16,248 bases of DNA. Origin: Aquificota bacterium (lineage in GTDB: Bacteria > Thermosulfidibacterota > Thermosulfidibacteria > Thermosulfidibacterales > B14-G1). Position 1 is the first letter of the stretch, and each line of letters starts with the position of its first letter. A program made the translations under genes and the position numbers. Shown one piece after another: positions 1 through 8,535 of this stretch. Under the pieces are notes generated by a model. That model was given only the letters and a program-made list of their open reading frames with translations. It had not been told where the DNA came from and did not search any database. Where the stretch lies: NCBI GenBank assembly GCA_015486015.1, contig WFSL01000016.1, positions 1 to 16,248 of the forward strand, in the 5' to 3' direction.

Positions 1-151
1 CTCAGTCCTCAATCACCTCTGTCACCACTCCCGCTCCAACTGTCCTGCCCCCCTCCCTCACCGCAAACCTTAACCCAGACTCTAACGCCACCGGATATAT
101 CAACTCTACCTCCATGTTCACATTGTCCCCAGGCATCACCATCTCTACACC
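1..151. repeat. Terminal direct repeat, copy 1 (3' end of tuf)
   Basis: Bases 1-151 match bases 16098-16248 at every position when read side by side. The repeat holds the last 50 codons of tuf (49 residues fully visible plus the stop) and one base beyond the stop. It arises because two tuf genes bracket the window. The match begins at the first base and ends at the last base of the window, so its full length is unknown. See the matching finding for the assembly question. Confidence 0.95.
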
Positions 152-1204
152 CTCCGGTAACATTATCGTCCCCGTCACATCCGTCGTCCTAAAGTAAAAC
201 TGCGGCCGATAACCTGTGAAAAACGGCGTGTGCCTACCCCCCTCCTCCTTCGTCAATACGTATACCTCACCCCTAAACCTCCTGTACGGCCTTATACTCC
301 CAGGCCTCGCCAATACCTGACCCCTCTTCACCTCCTCCTTCCCTATCCCCCTCAACAATACCCCTATGTTGTCACCAGCTATCCCCTCATCCAGTATCTT
401 CCTGAACATCTCCACACTCGTACCCACCGTCTTCCGCGTAGGCCCTAAACCCACTATCTCTACCTCATCCCCAGGCCTTATCCGCCCACGCTCTACCCTC
501 CCAGTCACTACCGTACCCCTCCCACTTATGCTGAATATGTCCTCTATCGGCATCAAAAACGGTAAATCTACCGGCCTCTCAGGCTCAGGTATGTGCTCAT
601 CCACCGCCCTCAGTAACTCCCATATGCTCCCACACCACTCACATTCCTCCCTACCACACCCACACTCCACCACCTTCAACGCACTACCCCTCACTACCGG
701 TACCTCTTCCCCAGGAAACTCATACTTGCTCAATAACTCCCTTATCTCTAACTCCACTAAATCCAGTAATTCCTCATCATCCACCATGTCTACCTTGTTC
801 ATGTATACCACCACCGCAGGCACATTCACCTGCCTCGCCAATAATACATGCTCCCTCGTCTGCGGCATCGGCCCATCCGCCGCACTCACTACCAATATCG
901 CACCATCCATCTGCGCCGCACCCGTTATCATGTTCTTGATGTAATCCGCATGCCCAGGACAGTCTATGTGCGCATAATGCCTCTTCTCCGTCTCATACTC
1001 TATGTGCGCTACATTGATCGTTACACCCCTCTCCCTCTCCTCAGGCGCCTTGTCTATCTCCTCAAACGGTACATACTTCGCTAACCCCTTCGTAGACAAT
1101 ACCTTCGTTATCGCCGTAGTCAACATCGTCTTGCCATGATCCACATGCCCTATCGTCCCTATGTTCACGTGCGGCTTCTTACGCTCAAACTTCGCCTTCC
1201 CCAT
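2..1204 (-). CDS. tuf: Elongation factor Tu (complete copy)
   Basis: This GTPase delivers aminoacyl-tRNA to the ribosomal A site in the cytoplasm. The product is 400 residues, close to the family's usual 394-405. G motifs are in order: GHVDHGKT at 19-26, RGVTI with switch Thr62, DCPGH at 81-85 (catalytic His85), NKVD at 136-139 and SAL at 174-176. Domains 2 and 3 follow, ending in the conserved [12 protein letters not shown]. Two oddities: Met27 follows the P-loop Thr where Thr or Ser is usual, and a Cys4 insertion (Cys181, 183, 188, 191) sits just after the G5 motif. Such an insertion is, from memory, also found in some thermophilic Firmicutes EF-Tu. The ATG has a strong AAGGAGGT six to seven bases upstream. 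It lies 81 nt after fusA, the usual end of a str operon. Codon usage differs sharply from its neighbours. Confidence 0.98.
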   Translation of the reverse strand: MGKAKFERKKPHVNIGTIGHVDHGKTMLTTAITKVLSTKGLAKYVPFEEIDKAPEERERGVTINVAHIEYETEKRHYAHIDCPGHADYIKNMITGAAQMDGAILVVSAADGPMPQTREHVLLARQVNVPAVVVYMNKVDMVDDEELLDLVELEIRELLSKYEFPGEEVPVVRGSALKVVECGCGREECEWCGSIWELLRAVDEHIPEPERPVDLPFLMPIEDIFSISGRGTVVTGRVERGRIRPGDEVEIVGLGPTRKTVGTSVEMFRKILDEGIAGDNIGVLLRGIGKEEVKRGQVLARPGSIRPYRRFRGEVYVLTKEEGGRHTPFFTGYRPQFYFRTTDVTGTIMLPEGVEMVMPGDNVNMEVELIYPVALESGLRFAVREGGRTVGAGVVTEVIED

Positions 1205-1246
1205 CCCTTACCTCCTTCTAACAAAGATCTCCTCTGATCATGCACT

Positions 1247-1268
1247 AAAAACCCTTGGACCCAAAAGG
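1247..1268 (-). terminator. Weak hairpin plus T5 in the fusA-tuf gap (possible attenuator)
   Basis: In the 81-nt gap between fusA and tuf the minus strand reads CCTTTTGGGTCCAAGGG followed by TTTTT. A six-pair stem can form (CTTTTG with CAAGGG around a GGTC loop), but two of its pairs are G-U, so it is weak. It could give partial termination or be chance. I found no convincing promoter for tuf in the gap. Confidence 0.22.
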
Positions 1269-1285
1269 CCTATTTAAAAGATCAC

Positions 1286-3382
1286 TTAGACCCTGGCTGC
1301 CCTCTTACCAATCACCTCCTGAGCTACACTTGTCGGTACCTCTTCATAATGTGAGAACTGCATGGTATGCGTACCCCTTCCCTGGGTTAACGAACGGAGG
1401 GTTGTTGCATAGCCGAACATCTCGGCCAGAGGCACAAGGGCAGTGATCACCTTAGAACTCTTCCTTTCTTCTATACCCTGAATCCTCCCCCTGCGGGAGT
1501 TTAGATCGCCAATTACCTCCCCCATGTACTCCCCGGGCACTATCACCTCCACCTTCATAACAGGCTCTAAGAGCACAGGTTTGGCCTTACGTACCGCCTC
1601 TTTAAACGCCATAGAAGAGGCAATCCTGAACGCCAACTCCGATGAATCCACCTCGTGATAGGAACCATCATAGAGGGTAACCCTCACACCCACTAAGGGA
1701 TAACCTGCCAAAACCCCTGCCTCAGCGGTCTCCCTTACACCTTTCTCCACAGAAGGGATATACTCCTTCGGGATTACCCCTCCGACAGTCTTATCCTCGA
1801 ACTGGAGACCAGATCCAACCTCCGCAGGTTCCACCTCCAGAAAGACTACCCCATACTGGCCTCGCCCCCCAGTCTGCTTCACATATCGACCCTCGGCCTT
1901 GGCCCCCCTACGAACCGTCTCCCTGTAAGCTACCTGAGGCCTGCCTACATTGGCTTCAACGCCAAATTCCCTTCTTAGGCGATCCACTATGATCTCTAAA
2001 TGGAGCTCCCCCATACCGGAAATGATGGTCTCTCCTGTCTCACTATCCACCCTAACATGAAAACTGGGGTCCTCCTGGGAGAGCCTTGCCAAGGCCATCC
2101 CCAATCTCTCTTGATCAGCCCTGGTCTTGGGCTCAATGGCCACTGAGATCACAGGTTCTGGGAACTGGATAGCCTCAAGGAGGATAGGCCGCGAAGGGTC
2201 GCAAAGGGTATCACCTGTGAGTGTGTGCTTCAGCCCTACGGCAGCGGCTATGTCTCCTGCTTCTACCGAGCTGATCTCCTCCCTCTTGTTGGCATGCATC
2301 CTCAAGAGCCTGCCCACACGCTCCTTTCTACCACGTACAGGGTTGTAAACTGCGTCACCCGCATGCATCTCCCCAGAGTAGACCCTGAAGAAGACCTGTT
2401 GGCCCACGTAAGGGTCAACCATCACTTTAAAGGCCAGAGCAGAGAAAGGCCCCTTCGGATCAGTGATCCTCACCTCTCTCTCCCCTGTCTCGGGATTAAT
2501 TCCTTCCACAGGAGGCACGTCTAAGGGAGAAGGAAGGAAATCCACAATGGCGTCTAAGAGGGGTTGCACCCCTTTGTTCTTAAAGGCTGACCCACACAAG
2601 ACTGGAACCAAATCAAGGGCCAATGTGCCCTTCCTCAATGCCCCCACTATCTCTTCAGGGGTTACCTCCTCCCCCATCAGGTACTTCTCCATAATGGCTT
2701 CATCTACATCTGAGACCTTTTCCAAGAGCTCGTCCCTGTATCTCCTGACAAGCTCCATGAAGTGCTCAGGTATCTCCTCATAGTGGAACCGAGCACCCAG
2801 GGTCTCATCCTCCCAAACCACAGCTCGCATGTGGATAAGGTCTATCACACCTTGAAAGTCGGCCTCAGCTCCCAAGGGGAGCTGTATCACACATGGATTG
2901 GCACCGAGGCGGTCCACCATCATATCCACCACATTGAAGAAGTCAGCCCCCACCCTGTCCAACTTGTTAACAAAGGCAATCCTGGGGACATGATACCTGT
3001 CAGCCTGTCGCCACACCGTCTCTGATTGAGGCTCCACACCACCCACAGCACAAAAGACCACCACCCCCCCATCCAACACCCTTAGGGAACGCTCCACCTC
3101 CACCGTGAAGTCTACATGCCCTGGGGTGTCTATGATGTCTATCCTATGGCCTCGCCAGAAACACGTAGTGCATGCAGAAGTGATGGTGATGCCCCTCTCC
3201 TTCTCCTGCTCCATCCAGTCCATGGTAGCCGTACCCTCATGCACCTCGCCTATCCTATGGGTCCTCCCCGTATAATAGAGGATCCTCTCAGTGGTCGTAG
3301 TCTTACCAGCATCTATATGAGCCATGATGCCAATATTCCTCACCAGCTCAAGGGGCACCCTGCTCTCCTGTTTCCCACTCAA
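1286..3382 (-). CDS. fusA: Elongation factor G
   Basis: EF-G is the GTPase that drives translocation on the ribosome and, with RRF, ribosome recycling. The product is 698 residues, normal for the family. G motifs are AHIDAGKT at 21-28, switch I around RGITI (63-67), DTPGH at 85-89, NKLD at 139-142 and a G5 CGSAFKN near 265. Domains II-V follow, including the domain IV region with GGRGQYGVV and the C-terminal [20 protein letters not shown]. The start is TTG, preceded by GAAGGAG with seven bases of spacing, 12 nt after rpsG. The N-terminus ([21 protein letters not shown]) matches the usual family start, so no extension is needed. Position after rpsL-rpsG is the standard str order. It looks like canonical EF-G1, not a resistance or mitochondrial-type paralogue. 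Confidence 0.98.
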   Translation of the reverse strand: MSGKQESRVPLELVRNIGIMAHIDAGKTTTTERILYYTGRTHRIGEVHEGTATMDWMEQEKERGITITSACTTCFWRGHRIDIIDTPGHVDFTVEVERSLRVLDGGVVVFCAVGGVEPQSETVWRQADRYHVPRIAFVNKLDRVGADFFNVVDMMVDRLGANPCVIQLPLGAEADFQGVIDLIHMRAVVWEDETLGARFHYEEIPEHFMELVRRYRDELLEKVSDVDEAIMEKYLMGEEVTPEEIVGALRKGTLALDLVPVLCGSAFKNKGVQPLLDAIVDFLPSPLDVPPVEGINPETGEREVRITDPKGPFSALAFKVMVDPYVGQQVFFRVYSGEMHAGDAVYNPVRGRKERVGRLLRMHANKREEISSVEAGDIAAAVGLKHTLTGDTLCDPSRPILLEAIQFPEPVISVAIEPKTRADQERLGMALARLSQEDPSFHVRVDSETGETIISGMGELHLEIIVDRLRREFGVEANVGRPQVAYRETVRRGAKAEGRYVKQTGGRGQYGVVFLEVEPAEVGSGLQFEDKTVGGVIPKEYIPSVEKGVRETAEAGVLAGYPLVGVRVTLYDGSYHEVDSSELAFRIASSMAFKEAVRKAKPVLLEPVMKVEVIVPGEYMGEVIGDLNSRRGRIQGIEERKSSKVITALVPLAEMFGYATTLRSLTQGRGTHTMQFSHYEEVPTSVAQEVIGKRAARV

Positions 3383-3394
3383 CCCTCTACTCCT

Positions 3395-3865
3395 TCACCA
3401 CCGGTAATGGGCAAAGGCCTTGTTGGCTTCCGCCATCCGATGCGTGTCCTCCCTTTTCTTAACAGAGGCGCCCATGCCCTTCGCTGCATCCATTATCTCT
3501 GCGGCAAGGCGCTCAATCATGGTCCTTTCCTTACGCTCCCTGGCTGCATTTACCATCCACCTTATAGCCAACGTGATTTGACGATGAGGCCTCACCTCCA
3601 TGGGGATCTGATAGGTGGCCCCACCAATCCTTCTGGGCCTGACCTCCAAGATAGGCTTCACGTTATCCACAGCCTTGTGGAACACCTGCATTGGATCTTC
3701 TCCAGTCCTCTTCCCTATTAAGTCCATTGCAGAGTAAAATATCCACTCTGCAATAGATTTCTTTCCATCCCTCATGATGTAATTGATAAACTTGGTCACC
3801 AGGACGCTATTGTACTTGGGATCCGGCAACACCTCCCTCCTGGCGACAGCTCCTTTCCTTGGCAT
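3395..3865 (-). CDS. rpsG: 30S ribosomal protein S7
   Basis: S7 nucleates assembly of the 30S head and contacts the E-site tRNA. The 156-residue product begins [20 protein letters not shown], the typical S7 N-terminus, and contains [13 protein letters not shown] and the C-terminal TYR-like end [15 protein letters not shown]. The reading frame stays open a further 26 codons upstream, but that part lies over the end of rpsL, resembles nothing in S7, and the ATG chosen here has GGGAGGGG directly upstream, ten bases after the rpsL stop. In E. coli S7 represses str operon translation through the rpsL-rpsG junction; a 10-nt junction here leaves little room for that structure. Confidence 0.98.
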   Translation of the reverse strand: MPRKGAVARREVLPDPKYNSVLVTKFINYIMRDGKKSIAEWIFYSAMDLIGKRTGEDPMQVFHKAVDNVKPILEVRPRRIGGATYQIPMEVRPHRQITLAIRWMVNAARERKERTMIERLAAEIMDAAKGMGASVKKREDTHRMAEANKAFAHYRW

Positions 3866-3875
3866 CTCCCCTCCC

Positions 3876-4250
3876 TTATCTCTTGGGCCTCTTAGTGCCG
3901 TACTTGGATCTGGACTGCCTCCTCCCTTCCACTCCTGCTGCATCCAAGGTGCCCCTCACAATATGGTATCTAATACCGGGAAGGTCCTTTACCCTGCCCC
4001 CCCTTATGAGCACCACAGAGTGCTCTTGGAGATTGTGGCCTATACCTGGGATATAGGCCGTTACCTCTATGCCGTTGGTGAGCCTTACCCTGGCCACCTT
4101 TCTCAATGCCGAATTAGGCTTCTTGGGCGTAACCGTATACACCCTTGTGCATACCCCCCTTTTCTGAGGGCACTTCTGCAAGGCCGGGGAAGCGGTCCTC
4201 TTTACTATCCTCTGCCTTCCCTTCCTCACCAACTGGTTTATCGTGGGCAC
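3876..4250 (-). CDS. rpsL: 30S ribosomal protein S12
   Basis: S12 sits at the decoding centre and shapes translational accuracy. The 124-residue product begins [12 protein letters not shown] and contains [17 protein letters not shown] (Lys43 and Lys44 are both present) and the second loop with [13 protein letters not shown]. The streptomycin-target lysines are wild type, so sensitivity is expected. Start is GTG with GGAGGTGA just upstream. It follows rpoC by 61 nt and opens the str part of the cluster; a hairpin with a T-rich tail lies in that gap. Confidence 0.98.
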   Translation of the reverse strand: MPTINQLVRKGRQRIVKRTASPALQKCPQKRGVCTRVYTVTPKKPNSALRKVARVRLTNGIEVTAYIPGIGHNLQEHSVVLIRGGRVKDLPGIRYHIVRGTLDAAGVEGRRQSRSKYGTKRPKR

Positions 4251-4271
4251 CTTTCACCTCCAAAAAACCTC

Positions 4272-4297
4272 AAATAAAGGCCCAAGCAAAGCGGGCC
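4272..4297 (-). terminator. Terminator-like hairpin between rpoC and rpsL
   Basis: On the minus strand GGCCC-GCTTTGCTT-GGGCC forms a five-pair all-GC stem (six with a G-U pair), followed at once by TTTATTT and, nine bases on, by a T6 run. It lies 14 nt after the rpoC stop and about 20 nt before the rpsL ribosome binding site. It fits a weak intrinsic terminator or attenuator that would let part of the transcription through from rpoBC into rpsL-rpsG-fusA-tuf. A processing site is an alternative. Confidence 0.45.
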
Positions 4298-4311
4298 GCA
4301 TAATAAACATC

Positions 4312-7300
4312 CTATTCTTTAGTGTCAAGAGTTTCTTCTTTATGAACAAACTCCCTCTTCACCCTCAACTCCGTCTCCTTGTAGCCACTCGCCCCTGTGC
4401 CTGCTGGGACCAGTCTCCCCAAGATCACGTTTTCTTTTAACCCCTTCAAACGGTCCACCTTACCAGCTATAGCTGCCTCGGTAAGTACCTTCGTAGTCTC
4501 CTGGAAGGATGCTGCAGAGATAAAACTCTCACTGTAAAGAGCTGCCTTAGCTATACCTTGGAGCAGAACCTTACCAACAGCAGGCCTTCCACCTTCTTCC
4601 ATTACCCTGCGATTCTCCTCTTCAAATTCAAATCGGATCACCTCATCGCCAGGTAGGAACCTCGTATCCCCAGGATCATCCACCCTCACCCGCTTAAGCA
4701 TCTGACGCACTATCACCTCTATATGCTTATCATTGATCTCTACACCCTGAAGGCGATAGACCTTTTGGATCTCATCAACCAAGTACCTCTGGAGGGCCTT
4801 AACCCCTAAAATCTCCAGGATATCATGGGGATCAACCGTCCCATCTACCAGAGGCTCCCCTGCCCGCACATAGTCCCCTGTGCGCACCACTATGGTTTGA
4901 GCCCTGGGGATAAGGTACTCTCTGGTCTCGTGATCACCCTTTATCAGCACCTTCCTCTTCCCACGAATCATGGATCCCACCTCAACCTCACCGTCTATCT
5001 CCGCTATAATAGCCTTATCCTTTGCCTTCCTAGCCTCAAAGAGCTGAATCACCTTGGGGAGACCCCCTGTGATGTCCTTAGTCTTTGCAGTCTCCCTGGG
5101 TATCTTGGCCACTATATCACCTGCAGAGACCATATCCCCCTCGTTCACCATAATATGGGCCCCCGCAGGAAGAGGATAGCGGCCTACGGTCTTGTTGGCT
5201 TCATCCTTGATAGAGATTCTGGGGAGTCGCTTCTCCTCCTTGAATTCAGTGATCACCCTTTGGACCATGCCAGAGACCTCATCCACCTCCTCTTTCATGG
5301 TCACCCCTTCAATTATGTCACCAAACTTCACCCTTCCACTCACCTCAGAGAGGATAGGGATGGAATAAGGATCCCAGGTAACCAAAACCTCCCCAGGCAT
5401 CACCTCCTGACCGTCCTTTACCTTGAGAATGGCACCATAAGTCACAGGGTAACTCTCCTTTTCCTTCCCCCTACTATCCACCACCTTCACCTCTCCATTC
5501 CGGTTCATCACCACCAGGTCACCATCTTTGTTGACGAGGGTCCTCACGTTCCTGTACTTCACAAACCCCTGAGTCTTGGCCTCATGAGAAGAGACTTCTA
5601 ATACGGTAGCAGTCCCTCCAATATGGAACGTCCTCATGGTGAGCTGGGTACCAGGCTCGCCAATAGACTGGGCAGCGATGATGCCCACGGCCTCGCCCAA
5701 GGCCACCCTCTTGCCCGTAGACAAATCGCGACCGTAACATGTGGCGCATATCCCATCCTTACTCTCACAGGTGAGTACGGACCGGATGGCCACCCGCCTT
5801 ATCCCTGACTCCTCGATCCTTTTAGCCTTATCCTCATCTATCTCCTCCCCTGCCCGGACAATATACTCACCCTCCTCCGAGAAGGGGTCCTGGACATCCT
5901 CTAAGGATATGCGCCCCACAATCCTGTCAGAAAGGGACTCTATAATCTCCCCCCCCTCTACCACAGGCTCCACATAGATCCCATCTATGGTCCCACAGTC
6001 CTCCTCCACAATGATTTCGGAATGGGCTACATCCACCAGCTTTCTGGTAAGATAGCCTGCATTGGCCGTTTTCAAGGCTGTATCTGCCAAACCCTTCCTG
6101 GCACCGTGGGTGGAGACAAAATACTGAAGCACCGTGAGACCCTCCCTGAAGTTTGACGTGATAGGCGTCTCTATGATCTCTCCGGAGGGCTTGGCCATGA
6201 GCCCCCTCATACCTGCCAGCTGGCGTATCTGGCTGGTTCCTCCTCTGGCCCCAGAGTCGGCCATGGTATAAATAGAGTTGAATCCCTTGGGGGTGCCATC
6301 CGGATTGTAGCCCTGCACCTCCATGATCTCCCGATCCTTCTTCTTGAGGGTATCCATCATATCCTCGGTCACTTCTTCAGTGGCATGGGCCCAAAGCCCC
6401 ACCACCTTGTTGTACTTCTCACCCCGGGTGATGTACCCGTGGAGGTACTGATTCTCCACCTCCAGCACCTCCCTAAATGTGCGCTCTACCACCTCCTCCT
6501 TAGTAGGGGGCACCTCCATCTCATCTACAGAAATGGATATCCCCGAAATGGTGGCATAGTGAAAGCCTATGTCCTTGAGATCATCCAGGAACTTCACGGT
6601 CCTGGCATTTCCTACCCTTCTCACTGACTCCATAACCAGGCGCTGTAACACCTTCTTGTCCACTACCCTATTTACCATCTCAAATGGGATCTCCGGGGGC
6701 ACAATCTCATATAAGACCACCCTTCCCACGGTAGTGTCCCAAAGCCTCCCATCCAATCTCACCTTAATCCTGGCTTGAAGTCCCACCATCCCCTCATCAT
6801 AGGCGAGCCTCACCTCCTGAGGGCTGGAAAAGACCTTTCCCTCCCCTACTGCACCAGCCCTGGGCTTGGTGAGGTAGTAACACCCTAATACGATATCTTG
6901 GGTAGGATACGTGAGGGGCTTCCCATTTGCAGGTGAGAGGATATTGTGGCTGGCCATGATGAGGAGAGCAGACTCCGCCTGGGCCTCATAGGAGAGGGGG
7001 ACGTGCACCGCCATCTGATCCCCATCGAAATCGGCATTAAAGGGGGTACATACCAATGGGTGAATCCTGATAGCTTTACCTTCGATCAAAACGGGTTCGA
7101 AGGCCTGGATGCTGGGCCTGTGAAGGGTAGGAGCCCTATTGAGGAGCACAGGATGCTCTTTCACCACCTCGTCTAAGGCATCCCATACATCTGGCTCCCC
7201 CTTCTCCACCATCTTCTTTGCCGCCTTAAGGGTAGGGGCTACACACTTCTCGTACATAAGCTTATGATAGATAAATGGCTTAAAAAGCTCCAAGGCCATT

Positions 7301-8415
7301 ACCTTAGGTAAGCCACACTGATTAAGCTTCAACTCTGGCCCCACCACGATAACGCTCCTGCCCGAGAAGTCTACCCTCTTCCCCAATAGGTTCTGCCTGA
7401 AGCGCCCCTGCTTCCCCCTAAGGGCATCGGCCAGGGACTTGAGAGGCCGACCGCTCTGACCCTTGATGGGCCGAGCCATCCTCCCATTATCGAAAAGGGC
7501 ATCTACAGCCTCCTGAAGCATCCTCTTCTCATTGCGTACAATAATTTCCGGCGCCTTCAACTCCAAAAGCCTACGCAGACGATTGTTCCTGTTTATCACC
7601 CTACGATACAGGTCATTGAGGTCGCTGGTGGCGAACCTTCCCCCATCTAAGGGGACCAAGGGCCTGAGGTCTGGAGGAATCACAGGGATCACCTCTAATA
7701 TCATCCATTCAGGCCTATTCCCCGACTCTCTAAAGGCCTCCACCACCTTCAGGCGGCGGATGATATCCCTCTCAGTCTGTTTGGAACCCGTGGCCTCAAG
7801 GTTGCTCCTCAACTCGTGAGAGAGCTCATCCAGATCAATCTTCCTTAACAGATCCCTGATGGCTTCTGCCCCCATCCTGGCATCAAAGGCATCTCCAAAC
7901 TCTTCCCTGTAAGCCTTATACCTTTGCTCTGAAAGGATATCCTTTTCCTTAAGAGGGGTCTTGCCTGGATCCACTACTATGTAAGAATCATAATACAATA
8001 CCCTCTCCAAGTCCTTCATAGATATCCCCAACAGGAGACCTATCTTGCTGGGCAATACCTTCACGTACCAAATGTGAGCCACAGGGGCTGCAAGCTCGAT
8101 ATGGCCCATCCGCTCCCTCCTCACTCTACTGGAGGTCACTTCTACCCCGCACTTATCGCACACAATGCCTCTATGCTTGATTTTCTTATACTTACCACAT
8201 AGGCACTCCCAGTCCTTAACAGGTCCAAAGATTCTGGCACAGAATAGGCCATCCTTCTCTGGCTTGAATGTCCTGTAGTTTATAGTCTCGGGTTTCTTCA
8301 CCTCACCCCGAGACCAGGAACGGATCACTTCTGGCGATGCCAGCTTAAGCCGAACCTCCCCAATACCATTGGGATCCTTGGGCTTCTCAAAAAGCTCCAG
8401 AATATCCTCCAACAC
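4312..8415 (-). CDS. rpoC: DNA-directed RNA polymerase subunit beta'
   Basis: This is the catalytic subunit of RNA polymerase. With the GTG start used here the product is 1367 residues. Visible parts in order: N-terminal zinc ribbon Cys71, Cys73, Cys86, Cys89 (E. coli 70/72/85/88); switch and rudder region; catalytic [12 protein letters not shown] with Asp462, Asp464, Asp466; bridge helix region with ADSGARGG (about 719-726); second zinc site Cys807, Cys883, Cys890, Cys893; trigger loop [16 protein letters not shown], split from its second half by a long insertion of the SI3 type known from proteobacteria-like lineages. The frame is open 12 codons further upstream (GTG at 8449-8451), but AGGAGG at 8423-8428 sits seven bases before the chosen GTG and the resulting [15 protein letters not shown] matches the family N-terminus. 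It follows rpoB by 120 nt. Confidence 0.97.
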   Translation of the reverse strand: MLEDILELFEKPKDPNGIGEVRLKLASPEVIRSWSRGEVKKPETINYRTFKPEKDGLFCARIFGPVKDWECLCGKYKKIKHRGIVCDKCGVEVTSSRVRRERMGHIELAAPVAHIWYVKVLPSKIGLLLGISMKDLERVLYYDSYIVVDPGKTPLKEKDILSEQRYKAYREEFGDAFDARMGAEAIRDLLRKIDLDELSHELRSNLEATGSKQTERDIIRRLKVVEAFRESGNRPEWMILEVIPVIPPDLRPLVPLDGGRFATSDLNDLYRRVINRNNRLRRLLELKAPEIIVRNEKRMLQEAVDALFDNGRMARPIKGQSGRPLKSLADALRGKQGRFRQNLLGKRVDFSGRSVIVVGPELKLNQCGLPKVMALELFKPFIYHKLMYEKCVAPTLKAAKKMVEKGEPDVWDALDEVVKEHPVLLNRAPTLHRPSIQAFEPVLIEGKAIRIHPLVCTPFNADFDGDQMAVHVPLSYEAQAESALLIMASHNILSPANGKPLTYPTQDIVLGCYYLTKPRAGAVGEGKVFSSPQEVRLAYDEGMVGLQARIKVRLDGRLWDTTVGRVVLYEIVPPEIPFEMVNRVVDKKVLQRLVMESVRRVGNARTVKFLDDLKDIGFHYATISGISISVDEMEVPPTKEEVVERTFREVLEVENQYLHGYITRGEKYNKVVGLWAHATEEVTEDMMDTLKKKDREIMEVQGYNPDGTPKGFNSIYTMADSGARGGTSQIRQLAGMRGLMAKPSGEIIETPITSNFREGLTVLQYFVSTHGARKGLADTALKTANAGYLTRKLVDVAHSEIIVEEDCGTIDGIYVEPVVEGGEIIESLSDRIVGRISLEDVQDPFSEEGEYIVRAGEEIDEDKAKRIEESGIRRVAIRSVLTCESKDGICATCYGRDLSTGKRVALGEAVGIIAAQSIGEPGTQLTMRTFHIGGTATVLEVSSHEAKTQGFVKYRNVRTLVNKDGDLVVMNRNGEVKVVDSRGKEKESYPVTYGAILKVKDGQEVMPGEVLVTWDPYSIPILSEVSGRVKFGDIIEGVTMKEEVDEVSGMVQRVITEFKEEKRLPRISIKDEANKTVGRYPLPAGAHIMVNEGDMVSAGDIVAKIPRETAKTKDITGGLPKVIQLFEARKAKDKAIIAEIDGEVEVGSMIRGKRKVLIKGDHETREYLIPRAQTIVVRTGDYVRAGEPLVDGTVDPHDILEILGVKALQRYLVDEIQKVYRLQGVEINDKHIEVIVRQMLKRVRVDDPGDTRFLPGDEVIRFEFEEENRRVMEEGGRPAVGKVLLQGIAKAALYSESFISAASFQETTKVLTEAAIAGKVDRLKGLKENVILGRLVPAGTGASGYKETELRVKREFVHKEETLDTKE

Positions 8416-8427
8416 CTTCACACCTCC

Positions 8428-8443
8428 TGGGGGAACACCCCCA
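8428..8443 (-). promoter_or_regulatory. GC hairpin abutting the rpoC ribosome binding site
   Basis: The minus strand reads TGGGGGTGTTCCCCCA, a six-pair perfect stem with a TGTT tetraloop. It ends exactly where AGGAGG (8423-8428) begins. It could keep the ribosome binding site outside longer-range pairing or modulate rpoC initiation. It has no T-run after it, so it is not a terminator. Function is inference. Confidence 0.35.
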
Positions 8444-8535
8444 ATTAGCACCCACGAAAGCCCAACCCTCCATCAAAAACTGAGTCAGGCTCCAAGTGCC
8501 CATCTGAGTGCAATTAAATCCTAAAAAGGAGGACC

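Noticed and set aside
1205-1285. Promoter for tuf in the fusA-tuf gap
   Set aside because: TTGGGT and CATGAT are 16 nt apart but both match the consensus poorly; I see nothing strong enough to call.
1286-3382. EF-G as a fusidic-acid-resistance or specialised paralogue
   Set aside because: It has all canonical EF-G1 motifs, normal length and sits in the str position; nothing suggests a specialised form.
3866-3943. 26-residue N-terminal extension of S7
   Set aside because: It overlaps the end of rpsL, does not resemble S7, and the internal ATG has an excellent ribosome binding site and gives the normal 156-residue S7.
4825-5601. 258-codon open frame on the plus strand
   Set aside because: It lies antisense inside rpoC, is rich in His, Leu and Pro as expected from the complement of a purine-rich gene, and resembles no family. 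The same applies to the plus-strand frames at 3116-3721, 14578-15207, 9623-10156 and 12750-13352.
8416-8451. 12-residue N-terminal extension of RpoC
   Set aside because: The ribosome binding site AGGAGG lies inside it and points to the GTG at 8413-8415; with that start the zinc and active-site residues fall within two positions of E. coli numbering.
8452-8535. Possible terminator in the rpoB-rpoC gap (TCAG...CTGA followed by T5)
   Set aside because: The stem is only about four pairs with mismatches and the T-run is offset from it; rpoC has no visible promoter of its own, so an efficient terminator is unlikely.
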